The notes under the pieces were generated by a model. It ran no database searches. It worked only from the letters and a program-made list of their open reading frames with translations, and had not been told where the DNA came from. A DNA stretch of 64,000 bases from Pisolithus tinctorius (Eukaryota > Basidiomycota > Agaricomycetes > Boletales > Pisolithaceae): NCBI GenBank assembly GCA_024663395.1, contig JANFAH010000023.1, positions 1-64,000 on the forward strand, given 5' to 3'. Each line of letters begins with the position of its first letter. Positions within the stretch are counted from its first letter, which is position 1. The translations under genes were made by a program, and so were the position numbers. Of the stretch, positions 45,935-56,302 are shown one piece after another.

Positions 45935-46873
45935 AATATAATACTTAGGAGGTCTGCAGGAGGCGGGATGAGTTAACCGTTGAGAGTCTGAGTTGAAATA
46001 TTTTAAACACCGAATGCGCGTCGCTCACGTGTTCTCGAAAACTTTTGTTTGTGTCCGGATCGTGTCTTCGATACTGCGAACGAAGTATTGGTGTGGTTAG
46101 TGAGGTCGTACTTGTCGCCCGTACGCATCTCAACTCACCAGAATGAATCGTCTCACCACGAAACACAGGAAGTCCTGATCTCGGATACTTTCGTCTTGTT
46201 GGTCGTTACTAGATGAGATCACCACACACAATGACAACCTTGTGGAACCTGCTTCTTAGGCCAGACCTACCGTGCGACCTGTTTCTTCAGGCTGAACGAC
46301 ACCCAGTAAGAGGTGAGGGCAACGACCAGCACCCATTGGGGTAAGCCCTTCATCGGTCCATTTTTTAAATACCAAATTTTTATTAGATTGGATGGCGCTG
46401 TGAACCCATGGACAGCAGCTATTGGAAACGTTACTTCATTTGTATCCCGTGGACAGGGACGTCGAAAACTTCGCCCTCTCGGTAAACCTCCACCTCGTAC
46501 CCCCGTGGCGGATGTTGTTTCTGTGCCAGGCGCTCTCGGGCCCAAAGAGGCCAATCCGAACTCCTTCGACATCACAGTACGGTGCAACCGTTGAATCACG
46601 ACCGAAGGTTGGTTCCAGGACGTACGCCATTTCGAACTGATTTCGGATCGGGATATCAAGCAAGTTTTATCATATTCAACACATTCTTCTAAGTAACGCG
46701 CTGAAGGTATGGCCCTGGAGAGGTGGCTGTGATCTATCCCACCATGATGGACGTGGAAGTCGACAGTTTTATGGCGATGATTGGTTGGGCGGACGTCGCT
46801 GACGTGCCTCTCCATATCGTATAGTATGTTTGGTGTGTATCCTTTTTTTCTATTTGATCACCATCGTTCTAGT
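45935..46873. other. intergenic region upstream of the ATPase relic
   Basis: Holds the 5' flank of paralogue B and then overlapping frames on both strands (46267-46815 minus; 46313-46594 plus) with no recognisable motif. The missing N-terminus and first two membrane helices of the ATPase would be expected here but I cannot find them. Confidence 0.4.
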
Positions 46874-49120
46874 TCAAGACCAAATGCTACCTAGTGGCAT
46901 ACCAGTCGTCGGAGGCGTTGTCGTTCTCAATAGTGGCGATCGAGTACCAGTGGATTTGAGGATAGTGCAAGCCTCATCTGACTTGCGCTTTGACCGCTCA
47001 CTCCTTACAGGCGAGAGGTGCGCTGTTGTGAATGTGAAAGCTGCAGAAATTCTTATCATTCCCGTAGCGAGATGATCCCTGGTGCGCTGGACGTGACATC
47101 TAAGAATGCGTTGGAGACCCGTAACCTTGCTTTGAACTCCACATTCGTTACCCAGGGCAACTGTACCGGTGTCGTTTTCGCCACTGGAGACTGCAGTGTT
47201 ATGGGTCGCCTAGTATCCATGTCAGGCGAAAAGCAGCTCAAGTTGACAACCATCCAAAGAGAAGTGTGGTTCTTTACAAAGATTATTTCCTGCTTGGCAC
47301 TCTTCTTCTTTGGTCTTTCTCTGCTCTTATACGGGGTGTAGTTGAGGACGACATATCCCGGGTACGATACGACAAGCACGGTGATTGTCAATTCCATTGG
47401 GTGCCTCACGGCCTTCGTTCCACAGGTCAGCTAATCCCACTGGCGCACTCGCTTCTAACGTGGTGGCGTCAATTACAGGGCTTGCCTATATGCGTTGCAC
47501 TTTACCTCACGGTTATCGCGCGTCGCATGGGGAAGAGGCAGGTTTTGGTGAAGAACCTTGCTACCGTCGAAACTCTCGGCTGCATGTCTGTCCTCTGTTC
47601 AGACAAAACGGGTACCTTGACCCTTGGGAGGATGGTAAGAGATGTTGGCCAGCTATATCTACTTTCCGCTGAATATGTCCTAGGTCATGCAAAACGTGCA
47701 AAACATTGCCTTCCTGAATCATCATTGTTTAGTGAAGGTTCTACTCGGGAAGCTTGCTGAATCATCAACCCCAGCTGACTTCGCCGCTCTCAAGGTCGTC
47801 CATCAGATTGCTCGATTGTGCAACGCGGCAAAGTTCGACGCTGCTGTGATGGATTGCCCGATGGAAGAACGTGCCGTCAAGGGTGATCCAACCGATACGG
47901 CCCTCCTCCGATTCTCTGAGGGATTGTCGGTTCACTCGCTTGATATTGACACTAGTAGTTTACTGAAGGCGTGAGAGAGGCGTTTTGAGATTTCATTTAA
48001 CTCGCGTAACAAGTGGGCCATGACTGTGGTTGAGGGTAATAATTCCTCCGGGTTGGTGTGGATGCTTGTCAAAGGAACACCAGATGTCCTTTTCCCATAC
48101 TGCCAGGACATCTTACAAGGAGACGGCACGTCGGTGCCTCTGGGCAATAGCGAATGGGAACAACTTTCTGCTTTGCAGAACAAGTGGTCAAGTGAAGGAC
48201 AATGTGTCCTTGCATTGTGAGCCATTCGTATGGGAAGGGTTTATCATTCACTTACCCATCCAACCATAGGTGCCGTAGATCTTTGGACGGCATCAAGCTT
48301 GATTTAGCCCCGAATACGATGCAAGAGTTGTTGTATTCGGAACTCCGAGACTTGACACTTGTCAGTCTCATTGGCATCCGCGATCCTCCCTGTGATGACG
48401 TACCGTCTTCGATTGAGACCATCAGAAAGGCCGGTGCTAGGGTGTTCATGGTCACTGGTGATTTCAAGTTAACGGCAGTGGCAATTTCCCGTCAGGTAAG
48501 TATACACCAATCACCTGCACTCCAAGAGGTGGCAATGATGTTTAGGTCGGAATCATATCTCAAGAACGTATCAACACGATCGCAGACATTAGAATGGCGG
48601 CATCAGAAAAAGTACCTACTCGGACTCGGCACGACCTCAAACCTCGTGACGACGACCCCATACACGCTCTAGTTCTTACTGACGAAGATGTCTCGTCGTT
48701 GACGTCAGCGGATTGGGACGTTGTCGTCGGGTCGTACATGGAGGTGGTATTTGCTCGTACAACCCCGGATCAGAAGATGAAAATTGTGCAAGAGATCAAG
48801 TGTCGGGGTGACAACACGGTCGCTGTTACTGGCGACGGGATTAATGACGTGCCTGCATTGAAGGCGGCAGATATTGGCGTGGCAATGGGTGCAGGAAGCG
48901 GTGATGCCAAATCGTCCTGTGCGGTATGGTCGCCACAGCATTGATTGCTGTGGTTAATCTATATGGGCCTGAAATCCAACACGTCTTTGGAATGACGCCT
49001 ATCCCTGGAATGTATTGGGGATTGGCATTCTGTTTCCCGTTGATTATTCTCATCGTGGACGAACTGAGGCTTGAAGTTACTTGTGAGAATGTATCCAGGG
49101 AGAGTCTAGATTTTCGGTGA
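46874..49120 (+). pseudogene. type-IIC (Na+/K+-ATPase-like) P-type ATPase relic
   Basis: A cation pump with splice sites still intact: introns 47018-47067, 47426-47478, 47635-47683, 48217-48269 and 48496-48545 all restore frame. Domains in order: actuator (LRFDRSLLTGE), phosphorylation site CSDKTGTLT near 47600, nucleotide-binding domain (KGDPTDTALLRFSE, SRNKWAMTVV, LVKGTPDVLFP), FMVTGD, and hinge [20 protein letters not shown]. Lesions: in-frame TAG at 47339-47341, where a Trp is expected between LLLYGV and LRTTYPGY; in-frame TGA at 47972-47974, where Arg is expected; and near 48930 the frame jumps from [12 protein letters not shown] straight to the last membrane helix (GMYWGLAFCFPLIILIVDEL), so about five membrane helices are deleted. 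The N-terminus with helices 1-2 is also missing. The preserved introns imply fairly recent loss. Confidence 0.9.
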
Positions 49121-49159
49121 ATGATTGGGAAACTCGGGAAGTGCCGACTGCGTCGGCGC

Positions 49160-50123
49160 AAACTTTGCTTGATACTTGCAGGATGCAACAATGCAACAGG
49201 TAGCAAGTCAAGGCTGTCTGTCCTTTGAGATTCAAGGATGGAAGTATGCAACTATTAAATTGGGGACTAACTAGTGACAAGTATGTATGGATTTTGGCAG
49301 TTGTTAGGTTTAAGGAAAGGGGGGGCAAAGGAACCTCAGCAAAACACAAAAATGTGTTAGTAACTCATAGCTGCCCATAGTATTTGCACAATTCCATATT
49401 AGTCCAAAGCAATGTCAAGCATCCTAGCAACTCATAGTGCCAGAGTAGACTACACCAGACTTGCCCAAAGTAGTGGCCAGCATCCAAGCAACTCATAGCA
49501 CCTGAGTAAGCCACACCAGTGATACCAGCAATCCAAAGACCAATAGCTACCTAGCACACAAGGGAACAGACATGTTGGAGATATATTCTCCCCTGTGTTC
49601 TGCTCACATTGGTGCGATGTTTGGGTGCTTACATAATCACCTTAGAGCGCACATTTTACAGTAGTTTATTCACTGTTCCCTCAGTAGCTTGTTGCACTAC
49701 TGAGGGTAAGCTCACTTTCACTACCAGTATTATACTTACTGATATCCTGTAGATACCTACAGGTTGGTCTAATACATCAGTAGCTTGTTGCACTACTGAG
49801 GATACCTACAGCATCCTTCAATAAGACACACCTAGCTAATACAGCAACCTAGATTCCCACTGTAGTAGAGAACTTGGTAGATCTAGCTTCATTCCTATGC
49901 ATGAAGGCAACAACACACAGACATAACATACAGCATTTTTCGATAAGTACAGGAAAGTAATGGATAGTACTAGTCTAGATGAATGGCAAGTATTCAACTA
50001 CTGACATGCTCAATAACTGTGCCTATCAAGATCTGGCATAAGTAAAATAGCAGCCCAAAAGAAAAGAGCAAGCATAGCATACCATCGGACTTGAGAGATG
50101 GCTGCAGCTCACTGGCCAGAACA
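49160..50123. other. left part of the CpG-poor transposon region, with subterminal-type repeats
   Basis: CpG becomes rare from about 49.2 kb. Words of the form CATCCWAGCAACTCATAG recur at 49360-49500, and hairpins of the CAGTAG...CTACTG type recur at 49.68 and 49.78 kb; a CTGTAG-atac-CTACAG hairpin lies near 49748-49763. CMC-group transposons typically carry such subterminal repeats. No gene is seen. Confidence 0.5.
49678..49801. repeat. pair of perfect-stem hairpins
   Basis: CCCTCAGTAG (49678-49687), a 9-base loop CTTGTTGCA, then CTACTGAGGG (49697-49706) form a 10-bp perfect stem. The same TCAGTAG-CTTGTTGCA-CTACTGA hairpin is repeated at about 49777-49799 with the same loop. The identical loop shows duplication, not independent origin. 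Confidence 0.8.
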
Positions 50124-50641
50124 CTAATGTTGAAAATAGGCTCCCCCAGTCTGTTTTTTCATTGCTACACATAATGAGCTGACCTCCATATCTTTTTCAT
50201 GGACTCTTGCCTCGCCACTGCCCACCTTGTACTTGTACAACTTGGCCATTGATTCATATTCATGGGCGATCCATGCGGCCAGAGCTTGTTCTGCATGAAA
50301 GACTTTGCATTGTGTGTGTGCTACATTGAGAAGGAGAAGTACCTCATAATTCAGCTGACTCTTTGATTCATGCTGCAGATTGAAAACCTATCAATGAGTG
50401 GTTATTAGGAAGGAAAAAAAGAACTTACTGTGTGAGTGGATGACTCCAATATTCCATACATCTCAGCTAAGACACCAGTTGTCTCCACTTTGACCTCAGC
50501 ACTGCTAGAGGGGCTGTTGCAGGAAGAGAACCCACCATCATGAGGCTTATGGGGCAGTCCTTTGCCACCTGGGCAACACTCAACTGTGGGCATGGTCAAC
50601 CCAGCATGAAGGTGTGTGTGATTGAGGTTATAAATGGACAT
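50124..50641 (-). CDS. unknown 158-residue protein divergent from the transposase
   Basis: Two exons (50429-50641 and 50124-50387) join across a 41-base GTAAGT...GATAG intron to 158 codons. Starts MSIYNLNHTHLHAGLTMPTV; the second exon is helical (HESKSQLNYEVLLLLNVAHT, AEQALAAWIAHEYESMAKLY) and ends MKKQTGGAYFQH. It lies head to head with the Plavaka transposase, 137 bases apart, and could be an accessory gene of that element. No family recognised. Confidence 0.5.
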
Positions 50642-50778
50642 GAGTGACTATGTTTGTGAATGGGATGTGATTGGGTAGTATATGAGAAATACACTCCATA
50701 GCGATCTGAACAATGTCCTGATTCACACTGAAGTGATAATCACATAACATGGAATTGGCCTGCCTGACCATCTAGAGT

Positions 50779-53700
50779 ATGCCCTGCTGTCCAAGTTGTG
50801 GTAAAGGTGGCTTCCAGAGTCACAGTGCTGTCACAATGCACATGAGCCAGCCATCCTCTGGGTGTAATACCTGGGTCAATAACTTAGTCTGCCTTCATGA
50901 GTCTCTCCAACCTTTGAGCTTGAACATTCGTAACTCTCAACACCCAACACACTTAGAAGATGTCCTGATGAGCACTGACCCTGATGACTATGCAACTCAT
51001 GATTACCCAGATTTTGTTCATATGGCATTTGACACGTGGGGGCCAACCACAGATGACTTCAAGGGCGCAGCTAAAATGTTTGGACTTGGCCCAACATTTA
51101 TGGACAAATTTAATGGCGACCAGTTTAGCAACCTACAGGCATCAAATCTGTACTACCCCTTCAACTCCCACAATGAATGGGAGCTGGCATTGGGGTTACT
51201 TTGTTCAGGCCTGAGCATGAGAGCTATAGACTCTTTCTTGTCATTGTCAATTGTAAGCCTGTCCCTATTCTCTCTGAAGATCATTACTGACATGCACCAG
51301 ATACAGCTACTAAATATTTCCTTTCATACAGCCAGAGCACTTCATGGGCTGGCTGAGTTACTCCCTGGCGGGCTGCGCTGGCACTCAATGGAGATTACTC
51401 CTTTGCAGCCAACCAAACACCCTGTGCACTTGTACTGGTGCGATCCCCTGGAATGCATTGTGTGGCTCCTCAACCACCCTTTGTTCTCTGACCAGCTTGA
51501 TTTCATTCCGAGGTGTGTGTACGAAATGCCCAAGAAGCTTTGTAGGGTGTATACAGAGTGGATGACTGCTGATGATGCTTGGCATATGCAGGTATGTTTC
51601 CACTGCGAGTTATAGATCCTTTTATTCAATTGACGTACCCCAGTCACAGCTCCTGAGCAGAGCGACTCTTCTTGGCATGATACTTTCTTCAGACAAGACA
51701 AATATTACTACTTTATGTGGTGGCAGAGTTGCTCATCCACTTCTCATCAGCCTAGCAAATATCAAGATGTCCATGCACCTAAAATTGTCATCCAACTCAT
51801 TTATGCTTGCCACTCTCCTCCCCATCCCCAAGTTTGTGCACAAGAACAAGTGTATGCATGGCCTCCTTGAAGATAGGCTCATTCATGAATGCCTGGATAT
51901 CATACTTGAACCTGTCAAGCAAGCTGCCAAACTTGGAATTATCTTACTGGATTCTCTGGGGCACATGTGGTACTGTTTCATGCCAACCACGGGTTATATT
52001 GCCAACACTCCTGAGGCTGCCATGCTTGCAGCTGTTGGGGGAAAGACTTCCCCAATCACCATGGCAATGTACAAACAGTTTGGAGACCCATTCCAACATG
52101 AGCCATGAACCATGTCCACCACTTTGGCTCAGCTCACAGTGGTGAAATCAAAGGTCCACCCTACAAACATCCAAGTCTTCTTTCGTGAAGCACAGTGCTT
52201 TTGCCTCAGTGGAGTTAGTGACCCATTTTGGAGGGACATTCTGCTTTCTTGTCCAAGCACTTTTATAACTCCGGAGCCCCTTCACCACCTGCACAAGGAA
52301 TTTTGGGACCATGACATGAAGTGGTGCATAAATGTGGTTGGTGAAGCTGAAATTGACTTTTGCTTCTCAGTTTTACAGCCTACTGTGGGGTTCTGTCACT
52401 TTAAGGGTGGTGTTGCTAAGCTGAAGCAGGTGACTGGACACATGCATTGTGATGTCCAAGGTTACATTGTTGGTGTTATTGCTGGAGCAGCCCCTCCCAA
52501 AATTATTACTGCTATTCATGTGCTCATGGACTTCTGATACTGAGTCCAAGCTTACTGCATTGACAATGACGATCTTCATATAATATCTTCTGCACTGGAC
52601 AAGTTTCATGTGCACAAGCAGTCAATACTCAATCATGGTGCATGATGTGGTAAGGGAAACAAGCCCATTGACAATTGGCACATCCCCAAGTTAGAACTCA
52701 TGCAGAGCATCATACCAAGTGTGAAGCATGTCAGGGTCACCATCCAATGGACTGCCGATGTAACTGAACATGCCCATGTATCAGAGATCAAGACACCTGC
52801 ATCAGCTAGCAATAACAATAACTACAATCCTCAAATTTGCTGGTACCTCAATCGTGCTGAAAAATGTAGGACATTTGAACTTGCGACATCATTATATGAA
52901 TTGAAGACTCACTCCCATGGTCGTGCAGAAGAAAAGTCCTTGGAGGTTGAGGATGGGAGTTCTGATGATGGTGACAGTGAGATCAGTGATCGTGAGGAGG
53001 CAAATCTAGTTTCCAAGATGCCAGGTCCCACACTGCCCATCACCAATTACTTTGCCATCTCTGCATGCCTCAGGACCCAGGATCCAGACTCCATTCCCTT
53101 CCCCTTGTGTAGTTTTATTGCAGATGGTACGGCAATCAACCTTTCCTACGACCCACCCTTGTGATGCATTAGTGTTGATGGTGCTGCCAAGAAGTTTGGA
53201 CTACTTGCCCTCTGAGCTGCCCTTGTTGATTTTCTAAATTGTGAGAAGGTGTATGGACCAAGCTCTGTGCACACTATAAGTGGGCAATGTCAGGCATCAA
53301 GCTCTTCAACCCTGCCTTTTACCGATCTGCAGGTTTGGTACAAGATGCAGCTGCAGAACACAGCGATACACAATATCACAGACATCCTCCCTGCCCAGAC
53401 TCTCTTCTATTCTCCACCTTGCGAGACCTGGACCCTTGGCTGCTATGATGCAGCTATCATCAATGTGGACCCCCATTTCAAATGGCCAGAGAGTGGCCTG
53501 AAAGGTTTGTGGTCCACACTACTTTTCCATGTCACTCACAAGAGTATCTTAGGTCATGTTGTTGGCCAGCTCCATCTCCTGATGTGCCCTTTTGGCAAGA
53601 GGGGGGTAAGATGGTTGTGGACAGACCATTTTTTGGTCTATGTACAATGTTTTGACATAGCAGCTGAAGATGCAACACACCTACATATCCTTAGGCGCAC

Positions 53701-53911
53701 AAAGAGAGCAAATGGCCAATGTCTTGGCAATGTCATCCTGCTCAGTCAGGTCTGGGCATTCGCACATCTCATACCTCACTTTGGGCAAACTGCAGATAAT
53801 CAATTGATGGCATACAACTCCTTTGAGCATTCTTCTGAATTCTATCTCAACAAATACTTTGACAAAAATATGTACTTTGCCCTAAGTTGTTTGGACTCTC
53901 CTCCCATCTAG
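50779..53911 (+). pseudogene. Plavaka-type (CMC group) DNA transposase, inactivated
   Basis: Starts MPCCPSCGKGGFQSHSAV with a zinc-finger-like Cys/His set. Family landmarks, recalled rather than searched, follow in order: NLYYPFNSHNEWELALGLL, ARALHGLAELLPGGLRW, VYTEWMTADDAWHMQ, LSSDKTNIT, GKTSPITMAMYKQFGDPF, ALVRPEPLHHLHKEFWDHD-like PEPLHHLHKEFWDHDMKW, and a C-terminal part (FYLNKYFDKNMYFAL). Introns at 51253-51300 and 51592-51643 restore frame. It is dead: TGA stops at 52106-52108 and 52535-52537, another TGA soon after (near 52541), and one near 52643 all fall where the family has Arg, and a frame change lies near 53160-53250. Many conserved Arg positions read Cys, His or Gln. Confidence 0.85.
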
Positions 53912-54002
53912 TCAACATACATGTTACTTTACCATATACCAGAGCTTATTACATGTTAATGTTGAAATGCATCAGTATTTTGAGTGGTGGCACCATTTTT
54001 GA

Positions 54003-54623
54003 ATGTGTGACCCTACTTGTCAACAACCCTCAGAACTGTCCAAAGACTCGAACAAAAACAGATATCAAACAATAGATGGTACCTACAAGCTGATCAGTTC
54101 TCTCCCCCCACCCAGACATGGCCACATGGTTCATGTTATGGACAAGTTCACTGCTTCAGAACTTGAGGGCACCATCATCCATGAACCACAGATACAAGTT
54201 AGCTCTCCTCAGAGCCTCAGTTATGTTACAAATATTATCTTCAAGTCCTTCAGAGATACATTCACCTCCATAGCTCCCAGGTCCCTGATTGTCCCTCTGA
54301 AAACAATTCCTGCATGTGTCTGTAACTATTCCACCTCCTTCAACCAGGGTGGCTTGTCAGAGGACAGCCTGGTCAGCCTATATGACAATGATAGAAAGTG
54401 CTGGAACTGGGAGCTTTGTCCACCCAAAGGCTCTGATTCACCTCCCAAGCAACCTGGGCCACTTGCCTCAGAGCTGCTGGTAGAATTGGAAAAGCTCTGC
54501 TTTGAAAAGCAAGTTGCTCTGTTTCTCAATGCTATCGGAACCACTGCCAAATCCATGATGTCCAGTCTATACAGCAAACCCCAGCATCAATGGATGGTGG
54601 ACTGGAGCAGAACCAGCTTGTGA
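54003..54623 (+). CDS. unknown open frame downstream of the transposase
   Basis: A 206-codon frame with protein-like stretches (HGHMVHVMDKFTASELEGTI, LASELLVELEKLCFEKQVAL). It has no ATG supported by context and may be the exon of a larger, partly decayed gene; the sequence continues protein-like after the stop in another frame (PVSLDKIMWLSP near 54670-54710). No family recognised. Probably part of the transposon neighbourhood. Confidence 0.35.
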   Translation: MCDPTCQQPSELSKDSNKNRYQTIDGTYKLISSLPPPRHGHMVHVMDKFTASELEGTIIHEPQIQVSSPQSLSYVTNIIFKSFRDTFTSIAPRSLIVPLKTIPACVCNYSTSFNQGGLSEDSLVSLYDNDRKCWNWELCPPKGSDSPPKQPGPLASELLVELEKLCFEKQVALFLNAIGTTAKSMMSSLYSKPQHQWMVDWSRTSL

Positions 54624-54875
54624 GGTTCTACAGGTTATTCCCAAAAGCCCAACCTCATCCTTGTCGATAACACCCCAGTATCCCTTGACAAGATTATGTG
54701 GTTAAGTCCCAAAGTCATCACTGAGTACTCAAAGGAGTCTTTCAAGCCAGCATCCTGCCTTGGGAAGATGATGGACACTAAGGCATATCTAACCCTTGTT
54801 GACCAGCCCTGGAGGTGCTATGTCCTTGGATTATCAATTACTGATAGTGAACTTCTTTGACTTCACTTTTATGAC

Positions 54876-55967
54876 CTAATAATGTGCTTTCTGGACTCTG
54901 CCCCAGGGTCTGAGTGTGCAGAGTGCATAGGTTGTAGAAACATGACGAACACCTGCTGCAATGGTATATGATAGGGCATAGCCCAGTGTTGCATCTGTGG
55001 TACCCTGGTATACATTGTCCACAATGTTTTGCATGTCCATCTTGTTGGTCCCCTTGCCCTTCTGATGGGTCACAGACATCAGATCCTTGCATTCTCACAT
55101 CCCAATACTCCCATACACTTACCGTCTTCTTGGGACCTTTGTCCTTGGCTGTCTGGGTTGTGGGCTTCCTGCTGGGCTTCTGTTGGGAGACATGCGTAAG
55201 TCGTCAACGAGTTGGGCAGGATGCTGCTGGGCAATTCTCACCTCTGCTTGCATGATGTCATCAGTGTCCTCCTATTGGGAGGCACTGTCAGTTGCCTATG
55301 CTCAAGCACCCCTGGTCTAATGCAGTCACACACCGATCGGGCAGGTGCTTTCCCTTTCTGCTTGCTTGACTCCTGTTGGGAGATGCATAAGTCGTCGTCG
55401 AGTTATGCAGTGGAGCTCAAGGTGCTGCTTACATTTCCCTCTGTCATGTTGCTTGCATCAGTCTGATGGAGAGTCTTGTGTCAGTTTCAAATCCTCAATC
55501 CCCCTCTGTCCAGACACCTACTGGTGGCTGTGGATGTGAGTTCTTCCCTTGGTCCTTGGTTGCCTGTTGGTCAAGTCATCGTCAACTTTTTACAGTATAT
55601 GTCAGAGTGCTGCTCATTACCTCCCCCCTCTCCTTGTTGGTAGCCTGCCCAAGCTAGGGTGAGGATGTGGTGGACATTGGCCATGCAGAATGTCACTCAC
55701 CATGGCACCCTGTTCAGTGTCCACTTGCATGGACTCATCATTGTCTTTGGCTGGGGCAGGCTCCTGCATCTGCAAGTGAGCACACAACTCGTCGACGAGT
55801 TGTGCAGTGGTGGGCCTTACCGTTCCAGAAGGATCCGTGGCAGCGGTTTCTTTGGTGCTCATGTTGATGAGGTTTGCAAGGGTCTGGATCCAGTCAGCAC
55901 AACTCGATGACGACTTGTGCATGTGCACTGAGCTCACCTCAGTTACACTTTGGTCCATGTTCTGCAT
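54876..55967 (-). CDS. small Lys/Ser-rich protein with palindrome-bearing introns
   Basis: A chain of very short exons on the minus strand: MQNMDQSVTE (55938-55967), TLANLINMSTKETAATDPSG (55821-55883), MQEPAPAKDNDESMQVDTEQ (55701-55769), ATKDQGKNSHPQPP after ATNKERGE (55621-55644), ESSKQKGKAPARS (55334-55372), EDTDDIMQAE (55242-55271), KPSRKPTTQTAKDKGPKKT (55123-55179). A last exon has VTHQKGKGTNKMDMQNIVDN and ALSYTIAAGVRHVSTTYALC. Most introns are phase 0. Introns at 55884-55937, 55770-55820, 55564-55620, 55373-55432 and 55180-55241 each contain the dispersed palindrome. The terminal ALSYTI...VSTT unit matches the 51-codon repeats at 30.6-32.4 kb. One exon near 55440-55560 is not resolved. 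Function unknown; a nuclear or nucleic-acid-associated role fits the composition only. Confidence 0.55.
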
Positions 55968-56302
55968 GGCACCGTGATGTGGATGTGTCAGCCACCACAT
56001 GTCACTCTACACTATGGGGGCATCTCACTGTTTGGTCAGATGTTGTTCTTGTTTGTGGTTGTTTGTTTGCAGTTGCTCTGTTGAGGAAGGTGGTGGTTCA
56101 GGTTCAAGAAGCAAAGGGGCATAGCCACCACCACCTAATTGCTTATATACAGTTCTTCTTATGTAATCATCCTAATTAGGCAATTGCCATGTGGCACTTT
56201 TGCTGTGTGCTCCCGCACACAGGCATCTCTTCATTGCACAACTCGTCAACGAGTTATGCTATGTACATGCTGGCATACATATTGCATGGGGTACAAACTA
56301 TA

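Noticed and set aside
55617..56000. Single open frame reading through the palindromes (minus), with AQLVDELC and SSSSCADW
   Set aside because: The two palindrome regions have clean GT...AG borders and branch-point-like sequences, and removing them leaves phase-0 exons; reading through them gives palindrome-coded peptides that recur in unrelated frames.
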